Numbered from the stretch's first letter, positions 25,214-35,828 are shown. The stretch: 64,000 nt of DNA from Litoditis marina (GCA_964036275.1 OZ038433.1:40457336-40521335), one strand, 5' to 3'. Made by a program: numbers and translations. The notes: generated by a model from the sequence alone, not told the origin.

Positions 25214-25859
25214 GATGGATGTTTATTCGCCACTGAATAGGTTGATATTGTAGTATGTAGGGACGAACTTCTCCATTTTAAGGTACGGCAACTACATTCT
25301 ATCTGGAATGGCTCTAATTATCGTCGTACTGCTTCCGAGCGTGATAGCGAACGCTATTAGCGAAAACCAAAAATTGACAAGGTTTTTCTTTTCTAAACTA
25401 ATTTTGGTTAAAGAAACGGTGTGTGTGGTTCACATTACTGACACTGCACAAAGTGTTACGTACAAAACACAAGGAACACCGATAAAGATATCAACTTAAT
25501 TACTAAGATCTTTATTTCTACCAGGACACATTTAGTGAACGCAAAAACAAACTGACAGGTAAATGGAAAAGTGGTGCTACCCCCCTGCACAGCGGATTTT
25601 TTGCACAAATGTTTCCGCTTACATACTTTTTATGTCGACGTTCAACGACGGCGTTAATAATGAAGAAAACATGCTTATCGATCCAATTGGTGATTCAATT
25701 GTCGTCAACGCCGGCATGAACTACATGAACTGGTTCTAGGAATGGATGTACTCCAGTGTACGGCATATACAATAGTTGCACTCCTGAGTGGTTGTTGTAT
25801 CTAATGTTGTATCTTGTGCGTAAAACTCAAGACAAACCTCGCAAATCCTATGCTTACGA

Positions 25860-25945
25860 TTATTGGGAAAAATCTCATGAGCTATCTCGCAGGTTCCCGC
25901 GCGATAGTTCAATCTCGCAGGTTTTGGGAAGATTACTACGCCGCC
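25860..25945. mobile_element. Partial copy of the GGCGGCGTAGC MITE family
   Basis: Right half only: CTCATGAG and CTCGCAGG blocks running into GATTACTACGCCGCC, matching the right end of the element at 1238-1416. No left end was found. Confidence 0.5.
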
Positions 25946-26299
25946 TACTGACACATGTGTTTTCGTGACACTTTTTGTGAAAGTTTTTGTGATCAAAAGT
26001 TCTAGTTTCTGGAAGTGTGCATGACATCAACTGTGCAAGTGTCAGTAGGCTACATTCCGAGAGGCGGTGCTACTACAAATGGATATGTGAACAAAATTCC
26101 CCTCGGCCCCTAGAATACCAGGAATGAACGCTGATTTCGGAATGGAAAGGGAAAACTCAAAAAGTTTGAAAAAAATCGTCATGCAACATTTATTCAAACA
26201 CAAAGGTGCAAAAAAAAAGCCAGCTGATCTGCGCATCTTTGATCAGCACACTCTCTCGCAAGCGCTAGCCTTTTGCAGTGTGTGTGAAAATAAAGACTA

Positions 26300-26479
26300 T
26301 TATTCAACGAGATATATTATATTTATGCGAACAAGTCGTGGCATGTTAGCTCTCTTGCAGCCGTAGTGAAGCTGATCATAGTTTGTGTGTGCGTCGTCGT
26401 AAAATGAAGGTCGCAGGATGATTTCCCGGTGATACAAAACATCATCAGTCTCTCTAAAAAAGTGTTCTATAATTTTCAT
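26300..26479 (-). other. Coding-like ORF of unknown nature, 59 aa
   Basis: From ATG at 26479 the minus strand is open to 26300 with balanced, protein-like composition (IIEHFFRETDDVLYHREI, RPSFYDDAHTNYDQLHYG). No similarity was recognised, no neighbouring exon could be joined, and chance is possible. Reported because the composition stands out from nearby random ORFs. Confidence 0.2.
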
Positions 26480-26646
26480 TGACTGAACTTTTGGGAATTT
26501 CACTTTCAAGAACTTTGTTTCACGACCCTTCCATTTTGCTGGTAACCGTTAACGTGACATAACCAACGTACTTCGATCGTTGGATTTCATCATTTATAAT
26601 AATATTATTACCATATTATGGTAAGCTAACAAACAACGTGGTTCAG

Positions 26647-26941
26647 ATTGAAAACGTGATGAATGGCTATTTCAGAAATGACTGGAAAAACAACTGGATG
26701 GGGTTAAACGTGAACGGCATATCACTATTCATTCAGAACGTATGTGAAATTATAGTATAAAGTACTGTTTCTGAGCAACGATCTAGTGTGTCAGTTTGAA
26801 CGTTCAAGGAAAGTGGTACCTAGCCGGTTATATTTGGGTTCAAAGACGTGTGATGAATTCCAGGAATTTTTTTACATCAGTTCCTATGATTATTTTTACG
26901 TGATCCGTTCTCTTTATTTGTACTCTTGTCCACTAGTGTAA
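26647..26941 (+). other. Two possible exons of an unknown gene
   Basis: Block 1 (26647-26739) reads IENVMNGYFRNDWKNNWM then GLNVNGISLFIQN and ends at AAC|GTATGTG. Block 2 (26864-26941) follows TTCCAG and reads EFFYISSYDYFYVIRSLY to a stop, in matching phase. No upstream exons or family were recognised. Low confidence. Confidence 0.2.
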
Positions 26942-27935
26942 AGCGCTAGTTTAATTATATTTCATTGCTAGTTTCATAATGTTTATTCAGTAGCTTATTC
27001 GCGAAATTCATACGCACATGTACCGGAATAAAAACAGCTTACTTCCTGAAGAATTGTCTCAGCGACTATGCATGCAACCACTTATTTTGGAGGACAATCG
27101 AACTCGTCTTGAAAAACCTTTCAGAATGCTTGGGAAACAATGTTGAATTTGTCACATAGCTATTCCATTTAATACACAGAAACATTTAATATGGTTCAAT
27201 AATTTACTGTTTGGTTCATAATGATTTTTGAATCTTGCTCCATCAGTTGGTATATTTTTCCTATACGCTTGCATGTGATAAAATCAATCAACCAAAAAGA
27301 GGTTTCGGTCAGATATGTCCCACGTTTGGTCTTTTTCAGTCCTTCCGATTGTTCTCCTTTGAGCGTTTTATAGTCGGACCAAATGCGTCATAGCCCTTTC
27401 GCAGTTCACAGTTGTTCGTTTTATTTGACTTTACTCACCTTATCTCTTTTGCGGCGCCACAGGGCCTGCCAGACTCTATTTTCATCCAGTTTCAACTAAA
27501 TCAACGGTTATCAAATAATCGATTCCACTAGTTTCTCTGATTGTTTCTGCATGATTTGCTCTGTTTGTTCGTTTTGTAGTGTATACCCTAGTATATGGCG
27601 CTAGTTTCATTAAATTCGAAACTTATAGTTCTTCGTTATTTATTCTAGGAATATTCAATCAATAAAAAGAGTCTTTGAAGTTTGAACCACCATCGAAGTT
27701 ACACCCCTTCATTCACCAGCGGGACAAATTGGCGCTTTTTGCGTATGAATGTCTTTCTTTCTTTTTCTTCTCCGTAGTTATTAAGTCACTTGATTGGTTG
27801 ACCCAAAAAAACTCTATAGCGAGTACAGTTCTAAGAGTCCATCTTTTACTTGAACTGATTACATAAATCAATTTAATTTTGTGAAATGAATAATCAAATC
27901 AAGATTTCTATGTCCCCAGGGTATTATCAGAAGGT

Positions 27936-30900
27936 ATGCTGTCTCCAACGGCCAATCGTCGTAATGCGAGCAAACTGGAGCTACATTTGGCCACCTTCAA
28001 AGCCCCAATCGGCTATCTAAGAGCCGCTGAATTGGTGAGTTAATATTATTACAGAGCGAAATTAGTAATCACTTACAGTCTTACTATTGAGTTGTTTCTA
28101 TGGGTTGTTACAATTATCTTCTTGATAGTTAGGTTTGTTCTGTATTTCACGATGATGAAACTGAGAAAATCACAAAAAAAACAGCCATTCGGCACATTTT
28201 CATAACATGTCTATGAAATTTGTTGTGTTCGTTCGGGTTGTCGTGATTTCTCAAATTACACGTAGTGTTAAATTCACAAACCTAATGAAATTTCAGTTAC
28301 TTTGTGTAACCTGTATTGTTTTGGTGTCCCGTTGGGGCTTGACGTTGGACTATAGTTGCCGAACAGCAGACAATATCACGCACTATCAAACTTCTCTGAA
28401 TACCTTTCGGTACGTCTAGTGATTTTTGTGTCTAGCATCTAGATATGGAAAGGAGTTGGTCTCATCTGAGTTGACTTTTATAGATGAAATCTTCCCATCT
28501 CACCCAGATCGAATACTACACAAAAACTAATAGTCAATTACGAGTAACATACTTCGAGTAACATACTCTAAATATAATCGACTTAGGGCCATATCAGCAG
28601 ATTGTTATAACAGTGACCAAATTTGCTTTGTAGTTTGATCTCAATACGCGTCCTATTTCATGAAAATTGACCAAAAGCATTGAGATCAAACTACAAACAC
28701 AGCAAGACAGCGCAACATAAGCCGTATGATTCTGTTTTATCTAGAGCGCAAACTGAAGATAAATATCACATCATTGGGAATACATTGATTTCAGGTTATC
28801 GACAGTTCAGTTCTCTGGTTGCGATGGCGAGGAACGTACCCTATGGCACATGAATGATGACGCCACACCGTGAGTTCATTCTATCAGTGTTATATTTGAT
28901 TGAAACAGAAATATATTGGTCACGAAGATGTTTAGATGGTATTGAAGAATTCTGTGCTCCGTGGTAATGTTATCCTTTTTCCCTACCAATTTTCTCTCCA
29001 ATCACCTAATTGGAGTGCCACATCTAACTTTGAATGTGGAAAGTCACGTGTTCAATCATTAATAACCTATTCAGTTCAGTTCTATTCTATTCTGTAGGGT
29101 AAATTGAAGTACGCTTATAGGGAACGTGTCGAACGTTTCAATGCGTATTACTTTTCAGTAATGTTGGATTTTTCTATTTCGTCACCTCGTTTGGTATTCT
29201 GTACTCGGTGCTAGTGTCCGTGGTATATGTCTTTTTCTGGAGCAGATATATTGCACACGAAGCTTATGTTATTCTGGTACGTTTTTCACAGTATGAGTAG
29301 AAAGTAATGCCATGAAAAACAAGAAAAAAAACGAATGAAGCTTTGAAAGACAGAATTTTGTTCTTTGAGGACACGATTCATCAATCTTTTTTATTCATTA
29401 GGGAAGGAGGATATGACTTCTTGAAAAGTATGCTGTACACTCATTTAAAAGGATTAATTAATATTAGAAATAGTTTGTTTAAACGGCTTTAAAAACATAA
29501 CATGAGACATGTATAAATTTGACAGAAGTGTGTTGCATCCAAATCTAAATCTTTGTCGAACATATGCATTTCAGGATTTGTTTCTTTCCTTCTTGCTCAC
29601 GGTTTTCTTCATGATTTGTTCTTGCGTATGGTGGGGAGGAGTGAACACAGTAGTTACTGCTACTAGGTAGCGTTTTGATCCAAACACATATGTACAATAC
29701 ACAGTCAAACACTATTTACGAATCCCATTGTCGTTCATGGAGATTTAAATTTTTTATATACTGAATTTTTAACGAAAACTCCTAAAGGCATTAGTAGTGT
29801 ATGGACCCCCCCTGCGGCGTGTCCCCCAGTTGCGGCGCCTCCTAAATAGAGTCTCCTCTGTGCGGGACGTGTCACCCGTGTGCGGCGTGTCTCCCGTGTG
29901 CGGCGTGACCTCGACAATTTTCGATTTTTTTTATAAAATTTTGAAATATCGTTTTTTTTTTTTATAAAATAAAACTTCGAAATATTCCCAACTTCATTCT
30001 TCCGTCTGACCTGACCATGATATACACTTGGAAGGACTTCCACTCATATTTTCTACACTCGTGTTTCGAAGATTATAAGGAAATCGAAACCGCTTCAGAC
30101 GTACAAATTGAATGTTTGCGGGCTGTAATTCACAGTCTCTTACATGTGAACCACTTTTTTCTATGTAACCCGGATGATGAAGTTGTGAAATCAATCAGGC
30201 CGAAATTGGTCAGAATTGCGAATACCCGTCAGCCCGATCGCGCGAGAGATCTATTGTGTCGGTTGACACAGCAGCAAGTGAGATCAATGCTAATTCCCGC
30301 AATACTTGCGATTTATTCGGAAGATTGCGAACTTACGTATCAAGTTTGAGACTCATTCCCTCCTGTGTAACCGTGAAAGCATGTACGATGTCCTATTTTC
30401 GGAAGTGACGCAATCCAATTTCGGTCATCTATTATTCTCTCTCTGCAGCGTTTTTTACTGTGTTGGTCTCACCAAACGAGTTTTCATGCGACTTTAGTGA
30501 AGATTTTATAATGTCGCGTTTTCATGCGACTTTAGTGCAGATTTTATAATGTCGCAGTTTCGATTTCTTTATAATCTTCGAAACAGGAATGTAGAAAATA
30601 TGAGTGGAAGTCCTCCCAAGTGTATATCATGGTCAGGTCAGACGAAAGAATGAAGTTGGGAATATTTCGAAGTTTTATTTTAAAAAATTAAAAAAAAACG
30701 ATATTTCAAAATTTTATAAAAAAAAATCGAAAAATGTCGAGGTCACGCCGCACACGGGTGACACGCCGCACACGGGAGACACGCCGCACACGGGTGACAC
30801 GTCCCGCACAGAGGAGACTCTATTTAGGAGGCGCCGCAACTGGGGGACACGCCGCAGGGGGGGTCCATACACTACTGGCATTACGTTACCATTACAATTA

Positions 30901-31766
30901 CTCTTTACGCCTACGGTAGGCTGAACGCTCAACTGTAGGGTTGTTAATCGAGTTGAAAATTTCGAGTTTTTCGAGTTTCGAGTTTTTCGAGTTTTCGAAA
31001 TGCCGAGTTTTTCGAGCATCGAGTTTTTCGAGTTTTCGAAATTTCGAGTTTTTCGATTTTCTAGTTTTTCGAGTTTGGAAATTTTCGATTTTTTCGAGTT
31101 GAACTCGAAACTCGAAACTTCGAGTTTATTTCGAGTTTTTCGAGTTAGAGTTTGTTTTAACAACCCTACTCAACTGCTTTCTAAAAATCTGTTCACAAGA
31201 ACTTTTGCTAAAGAATGTCGAACCGAAGAGTCGAGCTGTTTTCAGTGAACATAATATGCTTCAACTGTTTTCCGAGAACGCGGGTTTCTGGGCCCTCGAT
31301 CCAACTGACATGACCTTTGAACGAAGCGTCAACAACTGGACTCTCAATCTATCAGTGGTTCGTATTTCTCCTATTCTGAAACGAAAAAGAATTTCGGTAA
31401 AACGAAAGAAGGTTCAGAAAGATGATTTTTCATTAGCCCTGTGTTCGGCACATTGTCTTACAATTGAACCTTCGCTTTCAGTTTCTAACTTGCGGCTCGG
31501 AATGTCGTCGGGAAACATTGAAATTGTTGAGTGCTACTTTTTATTATCAACCATGCGTCGTGAATAGTTTCGAAAAGGCGGTGGTTTATGTTTTCCATAG
31601 GAAAAAATGTTTCTAAAATTTGTATTCCTGACGTAAATACCATATGTGACCACCTTGTTTTCAGGTGATCTTGTGGGGCATGTTTCTATGTTTTTGTCTG
31701 AACATCTATTACATTGCCAGAGGATTGTTCCGGAAGGTTTCCAACGATGATGATTCGATGATATGA
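27936..31766 (+). CDS. Synaptophysin-family (MARVEL) membrane protein, about 241 aa
   Basis: Four-TM synaptic-vesicle protein of the synaptophysin/synaptoporin group. Exons: 27936-28034, 28297-28409, 28795-28869, 29159-29276, 29575-29649 (or to 29666), 31214-31357, 31665-31766. Alignable features: FKAPIGYLRAAEL before TM1, the luminal loop with SCRTADNITHYQ and TVQFSGCDGEERTLW, TM2 (GFFYFVTSFGILYSVLVSVVY), TM3 (FLLTVFFMICSCVWWGGV) with the conserved W, and TM4 (LWGMFLCFCLNIYYIARGLF), then a short acidic tail, much shorter than the vertebrate tail. The large intron 29650-31213 contains a foldback element and a hAT MITE. The exon 5/6 junction is uncertain: ending exon 5 at 29649 keeps frame, whereas the conserved alignment would favour 29666. 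Likely ortholog of C. elegans sph-1. Confidence 0.75.
28627..28698. repeat. Short palindromic repeat, GTAGTTTGATC family
   Basis: TTTGTAGTTTGATCTCAAT ... ATTGAGATCAAACTACAAA with a 34-bp spacer. The same hairpin ends occur at 8867-8914, 51189-51260, 53236-53308, 53504-53576 and 61206-61310. Several copies are followed by ACACAGC-type sequence. Noncoding miniature element. Confidence 0.65.
29786..30882. mobile_element. Foldback element with G/C-rich tandem-repeat termini and an internal ORF
   Basis: Left arm (about 29786-30095) and right arm (about 30560-30882) are long reverse complements. Each arm carries an outer GGACCCCCCCTGCGGCGTG block, then tandem 18-bp units (ACGCCGCACACGGGTGAC): about two in the left arm and three in the right. 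Next come an A/T stretch and the start of an ORF. The spacer holds a doubled 39-bp segment at about 30479-30556. It is inserted in the synaptophysin intron. Superfamily not identified; an element of similar design lies at 46236-46697. Confidence 0.7.
30017..30349 (+). CDS. Hypothetical 110-aa ORF inside the foldback element
   Basis: Open from ATG at 30017. The first 25 or so codons (MIYTWKDFHSYFLHSCFED) lie in the left arm and are repeated, slightly altered, in the right arm. The rest is unique spacer sequence with soluble, protein-like composition (DVQIECLRAVIHSLLHVN, DEVVKSIRPKLVRIANTRQ, RARDLLCRLTQQQVRSML). No transposase signature or known domain was recognised. It may be element-encoded or a captured host fragment. 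Confidence 0.35.
   Translation: MIYTWKDFHSYFLHSCFEDYKEIETASDVQIECLRAVIHSLLHVNHFFLCNPDDEVVKSIRPKLVRIANTRQPDRARDLLCRLTQQQVRSMLIPAILAIYSEDCELTYQV
30936..31168. mobile_element. hAT-type MITE with exact 8-bp target-site duplication
   Basis: Terminal inverted repeats TAGGGTTGTTAA / TTAACAACCCTA bound 233 bp of degenerate TCGAGTTTTTCGAG repeats. CTCAACTG at 30928-30935 is repeated exactly at 31169-31176. The 8-bp duplication and TAGGG termini indicate hAT-family mobilisation. Inserted in the synaptophysin intron, 45 bp upstream of exon 6. Confidence 0.85.
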
Positions 31767-32888
31767 ATGGAAGACCTGGTTCCTTCTTCGACATTTTAGT
31801 TTACTGCATATTTTAGTATTTTGCGTTCTTTATCAGTTATATCTATCTCTTTCCTTTGCTTTTTCTCATTCTCCCTCTTAATTTCAAGTGTACTCCATTT
31901 ACAATAGGCAGCTAACCTCTCGCGTTTTTTTATATTCTCGACTTTTCTCCAAACATATACGTGTACTCAAAGCTCAACTAATCTTTTCGTTTGATTCGAC
32001 TTCGATACTAATTATGTAGGAACTAGGAACACATATATGTAAATTCTGTTTATCTGATAGGTTACTAACAAAAGTTGAAGTTCTGCCCATATTAGTAACG
32101 AGAGAATTCCAATGACGTAATAGAAGAAGTTTTATGAATATTTTTTTCATTCAAAGGAGTAAGCAAATGTATGGAAACTTACTTTAGTTCAACCGATATC
32201 TGTTTAAACATCTCAAACACTATCGTTCATTTATTTTCGAAATATTCTTCAATATCGTTTATTTGTACCACGTCAACATTTAGCCATTTCAATTTCAAAG
32301 AATGGCGGAAAGGAACATATTATGTGAATGAAATGTCAAATGAAATATCCTTGAAACGCGATATTATGTGTGAATGTTTAGTGATAAAGTATGGAATTTT
32401 GTATTTTCTAGTGTTTCTTCTGCGGTTGCGGCTTTGTACTGATAGAGGATATTGGAGGGCCGAACTGAAACATACATGTTTACGAATGGTCTGATGGATG
32501 TACACAGCAATATATTGTTAGTCAATTCGATAGTCACGTGAAACATGTTAAACACAGCAGAACTCAGAAACGTGCCATGACAAAGTGCACGATACCTCAT
32601 TAGAATGCTTACTTCACGTGACTATTCAATTTGCTTCCAGTAAACCATATAACAGTAAATCACATCTCAGACAAGATTCGAACAAGTGACTTTTTTTCTG
32701 TCGGACAAAATATAAAATCCAATAACCATGAATTAGACAGCCTTATGACAGTTGAAAACATTGGAAAGGCTTATCATGCTATGTTCTCAAATTACTCTGA
32801 ACAGCTTGGGAGTGTAACGAGAACTATGAAAAAAATAAGTTTTCGAATCAAAATGTCGGTCGAGAATTTGTTGTTTTCTCATCAAATC
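31767..32888. other. Intergenic stretch between convergent genes
   Basis: 3' flanks of the synaptophysin gene (+) and of a lysine-rich gene (-). Contains one TA-flanked MITE (32514-32642). The minus strand from 32700 to about 32620 could supply an alternative last exon of the lysine-rich gene that reads into this MITE. Confidence 0.4.
32514..32642 (+). mobile_element. TA-flanked Tc1/mariner-type MITE, copy 4
   Basis: Starts near TTGTTAGTCAATTCGATAG, has the CACGTGAAACATGTTAAACA core and ends CACGTGACTATTCAATTTGC ... CCAGTA. Its two ends are clear inverted repeats of each other (AGTCACGTGAA / TTCACGTGACT), which defines the family termini. Confidence 0.75.
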
Positions 32889-34666
32889 CTAGTTATTTGG
32901 TACAAATCTCACCCCATCAGAGTAAGCAGGGTTGAATTTTGATGCCTGATCTCCAGCAACATCCGAATTTCCTGAAAGTAAATGAATTTCACGGCACAAC
33001 TCGTTTTTCTAATCCTGGAAGCTGCTGTGTTGCCAAAGTATGCTAATCTCGTATTAAATATTGATCACGTGTTTCTAGTAGTCGTTTAGCTGAATCTCCT
33101 TTGCATTTCACTACATACCCCAGAGGCAGGCAATAAAATGAGGTGACTAAAAATTCAACACCAAAAGTTCGTCATACACAAAAAAGACAGATTGAGTGTT
33201 TGTTCGAAGCATGAACAAAGGTATGTATTCTCTTCCATTTGTCGACGACTATAACTGTAACTTACCGGGAGTTTCCTGGGTAGCTTCAGCTCTCTCTTTG
33301 GATCCAGATGTACGTGTTGGCGCCAGCTTCTCGTCCTTAGTAGTTTCTCTACTACCCTCTCTCGTAGCATCTTGGGTGGGTTCTTTAGTAGCGTCTTTAG
33401 TGTAATCTTTGGTAGCGTCTTTAGTGAAGTCCTTAGTAGCTTCTTTTGTCGCCTCGTGTGTCATATTGAGGGTAGGGCCCTGTTTCGAGTCTGCCGATCG
33501 CAACTCCTCATCCACGGTTCCAGATGTTGGGCCGGGCTTGGACGCTGGCATCTTTTTTTCATTTTTCGGGTTCTCACCATCTTCCTCCGGTTTTCCCTGA
33601 GTGCTCGCCTGAAAGCACTTGAATCAATACTTTTGAAGATTGTGGGGTTTTTCACCCAAACTGAAAGGTTATCGGTAGAAATTATGTCGTAAAAACGATA
33701 ATAAGGCGTTTTTCGTACGATTCTGATACCGGAACTTTTTCTCTTTTGAAAAAAATGTACCAACCGAAGTTTCCTGCGTTTTTTCTATTGGAATAGAATC
33801 AGATTTCGGCTCCCTCTTCTCTGAAGCCACTGAGGGAGGATCAGCCGAGACCTGAACACTGTTTCATCTCAGAACGACCGAATACATACGAATGATTGTG
33901 ATTATTATCGTAAAGCAATATTGTTAGCAGCGCTCAATTCCAAAAAAGGAAGATATTCAAAGACATATCCTCAGTTCCAGAGATGTACATAAGTTAGTCT
34001 ATATGGTGAAAACGGTTATTTTCTCACATATAAGGAAATTTGGTAGTCAGTTCCGTTGTTTTGTATGCTTTTCTATGATGAAAACCAAATTTGCAAGCAA
34101 AGAAACGATTTTCAGAGAAAGAAAGTTATTTTTATATATTTTTGTTATTGTACATAATATATGAAAGAGTCACCTTCTCCATTATCGAGTTTCCAACTAT
34201 TCGCTTCTTGATTTCCCTCTTCTTCTTCTTACACAGTACCACAAACTGCAACTAAGAATGAAATGGGGAAGAAAAGATGGTAAAATGTTTTGAACATAAA
34301 AAAAATAACTGGTTGCTCGGCTTCATCATGGTATTGTTCAATTATCATACTTCTCGACTGTTGCTAGCACCATGTAAAAATCTGATTGCTTAGATTTTTC
34401 AGAATTTTCTTTGATATCAATCGATATTTTCCTTTCTCTAATGAAAAAAAAAACACTGTCCTGGTGATGAATTGCTTTAGAATTACAATCATTCTTTTTC
34501 GATTTTTTTCTGGATTCAAAAATGTTCTGGAGAAAATGTCTATTGTGAAGTAACGCCACAACCACTACCGAAGAAAAAACAAAGTTTTATAAGGACTCAC
34601 CGATAAGCTGAGTAGGGCTAGAAGTAGAATTTGCAGATTGTGTGAAGAAAACCAAACAACAACCAT
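32889..34666 (-). CDS. Lysine/threonine-rich protein with N-terminal hydrophobic segment (family member 3), about 218 aa
   Basis: Unrecognised family. Exons: 34666-34601, 34251-34174, 33851-33765, 33608-33266, 32971-32889; phases agree. Residues 1-27 are hydrophobic (NLQILLLALLSLSLQFVVL), followed at once by CKKKKREIKKR, so a membrane anchor with a cytosolic basic flank is likely. The rest is polar and low-complexity. Exon 4 holds five or six degenerate tetrapeptide-like ATKD/ATKE repeats (EATKEATKDFTKDATKDYT). A GTGAGA donor at 32912 could instead splice to an exon near 32690 reading KKSHLFESCLRC. Starts only about 240 bp from the MSP gene on the opposite strand, suggesting shared regulation in sperm. 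Confidence 0.65.
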
Positions 34667-34907
34667 CCCTGTCGTCAGTTTTTAGAAATTGAGTTTTCAA
34701 AAACACGAACGCAGAAAGGAAAAACTTCCAGACGTGACGTGAAGACGTAGCGCTTGCCAGGAAAATCGCGAAACCTGTTTTCACGAAGCACTTTGTTCAG
34801 GGATTTTACCTCAGACCTCCTCGTTAACGGTGTACTTTCTGTCAAGAATACCGAATAAGTTGTATAAAAGGCGGGTGAAGAGGGAGGGAAGTCACATCGC
34901 AGCAGCA
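34667..34907. promoter_or_regulatory. Divergent promoter between lysine-rich gene and MSP
   Basis: The 241-bp gap separates the minus-strand ATG at 34666 from the MSP coding start at 34908. TATAAAAG at 34863-34870 lies 38 bp before the MSP start, as in nematode msp genes. No TATA was seen for the minus-strand gene. Nematode msp promoters usually carry GATA-type sites; none was obvious here. Confidence 0.5.
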
Positions 34908-35077
34908 ATTGCCCAATCTGTCCCTCCCGGAGATATCAACACCCAGCCTGGCACGAAGATCGTCTTCAACGCCCCCTACGATGACAAACACACCTACCAC
35001 ATCAAGGTAAAACTTTATGAAGTTTTCTTCACTCTTTTTTAACTCTCTCCTTTCTTTTCTTTCTCCTTATATCTCTT

Positions 35078-35141
<64 letters not shown>

Positions 35142-35537
35142 TCTTATTTCTTGTCTCACGGTACGATATCGTGCTCTGTGCTACATTCTACGATTTCATA
35201 GCTTCCCAACTGACTAATTAGTTCTCTTTCTAAAAATGCATTCCGTTTTCAGATCACCAACTCGTCTGCTCGTCGTATCGGATGGGCCATCAAGACGACC
35301 AACATGAAGCGTCTTGGTGTGGACCCCGGAAGTGGAGTTCTCGACCCCAAGGAGGCCATCCTCATGGCTGTGTCTTGCGACGCCTTCGCCTACGGACAGG
35401 AGGACACCAACAACGACCGTATCACCATCGAGTGGACCAACACCCCCGATGGAGCTGCCAAGCAGTTCCGCAGGGAGTGGTTCCAGGGAGACGGAATGGT
35501 CCGCAGAAAGAACCTCCCCATCGAATACAATCCTTGA
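34908..35537 (+). CDS. Major sperm protein, full length but lacking an ATG
   Basis: MSP is the cytoskeletal and signalling protein of amoeboid nematode sperm: an immunoglobulin-like fold forming filaments that drive crawling. Exons 34908-35006 and 35253-35537 encode 127 codons, exactly the canonical length and almost the canonical sequence ([57 protein letters not shown]). The initiator position reads ATT (Ile). An in-frame ATG at 34830 exists, but it lies upstream of the TATA box (34863) and its 26-codon extension is unlike any MSP. The next internal Met falls deep in exon 2 (TTNMKRLGV). Either ATT is used, the gene is start-lost, or the base is an error. The rest shows no decay. The intron holds a CT run (35081-35136). 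Confidence 0.85.
35081..35136 (+). repeat. (CT)28 dinucleotide run in MSP intron
   Basis: Uninterrupted CT repeat of 56 bases in the single MSP intron, preceded by a pyrimidine-rich stretch. Confidence 0.95.
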
Positions 35538-35683
35538 ATAAATTTTTGCTCTGCAACTGTTTTGTTCCGTATTATATTCTGCTGTTATGGAAAAAACTGG
35601 GAATGGGGAAAAATGTGAAAAGAGGAAATGTCTTTTGTTTAATGGAAAGGAGCAGAAACAGGATATAACGAGACAAAAAAAAT

Positions 35684-35828
35684 AACGAACGAACGAACGA
35701 ACGAACGAACGAACGAACGAACGAACGAACGAACGAACGAACGAACGAACGAACGAACGAACGAACGAACGAACGAACGAACGAACGAACGAACGAACGA
35801 ACGAACGAACGAACGAACGAACGAACGA
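35684..35828. repeat. (AACG)n microsatellite, about 36 units
   Basis: 145 bp of almost perfect AACG repeats starting about 150 bp after the MSP stop. Because its unit is 4 bp it stays open in several frames, creating long false ORFs (VRSF repeats on the minus strand). Confidence 0.97.

Larger units (their letters stand above)
25214..27935. other. Stretch without a confident gene
   Basis: A few coding-like pieces occur (see 26300-26479 and 26647-26941) but no complete gene could be assembled. A plus-strand ORF at 25308-25499 begins with a hydrophobic run (MALIIVVLLPSVIANA) and has no convincing splice partners. A partial copy of the GGCGGCGTAGC MITE ends at 25945. Confidence 0.35.

Noticed and set aside
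30604..30924. 106-aa plus ORF with HTGDTP repeats
   Set aside because: It is read from the right arm of the foldback element; the repeats are the 18-bp tandem units.
30714..31163. 149-aa minus ORF rich in KLEKLENRKTRN
   Set aside because: It is a translation of the degenerate TCGAGTTTT repeat inside the hAT MITE and the adjoining foldback arm.
34830..35042. In-frame upstream ATG as the MSP start
   Set aside because: It lies upstream of the TATA box, so it would not be in the transcript, and the added 26 residues match no MSP.
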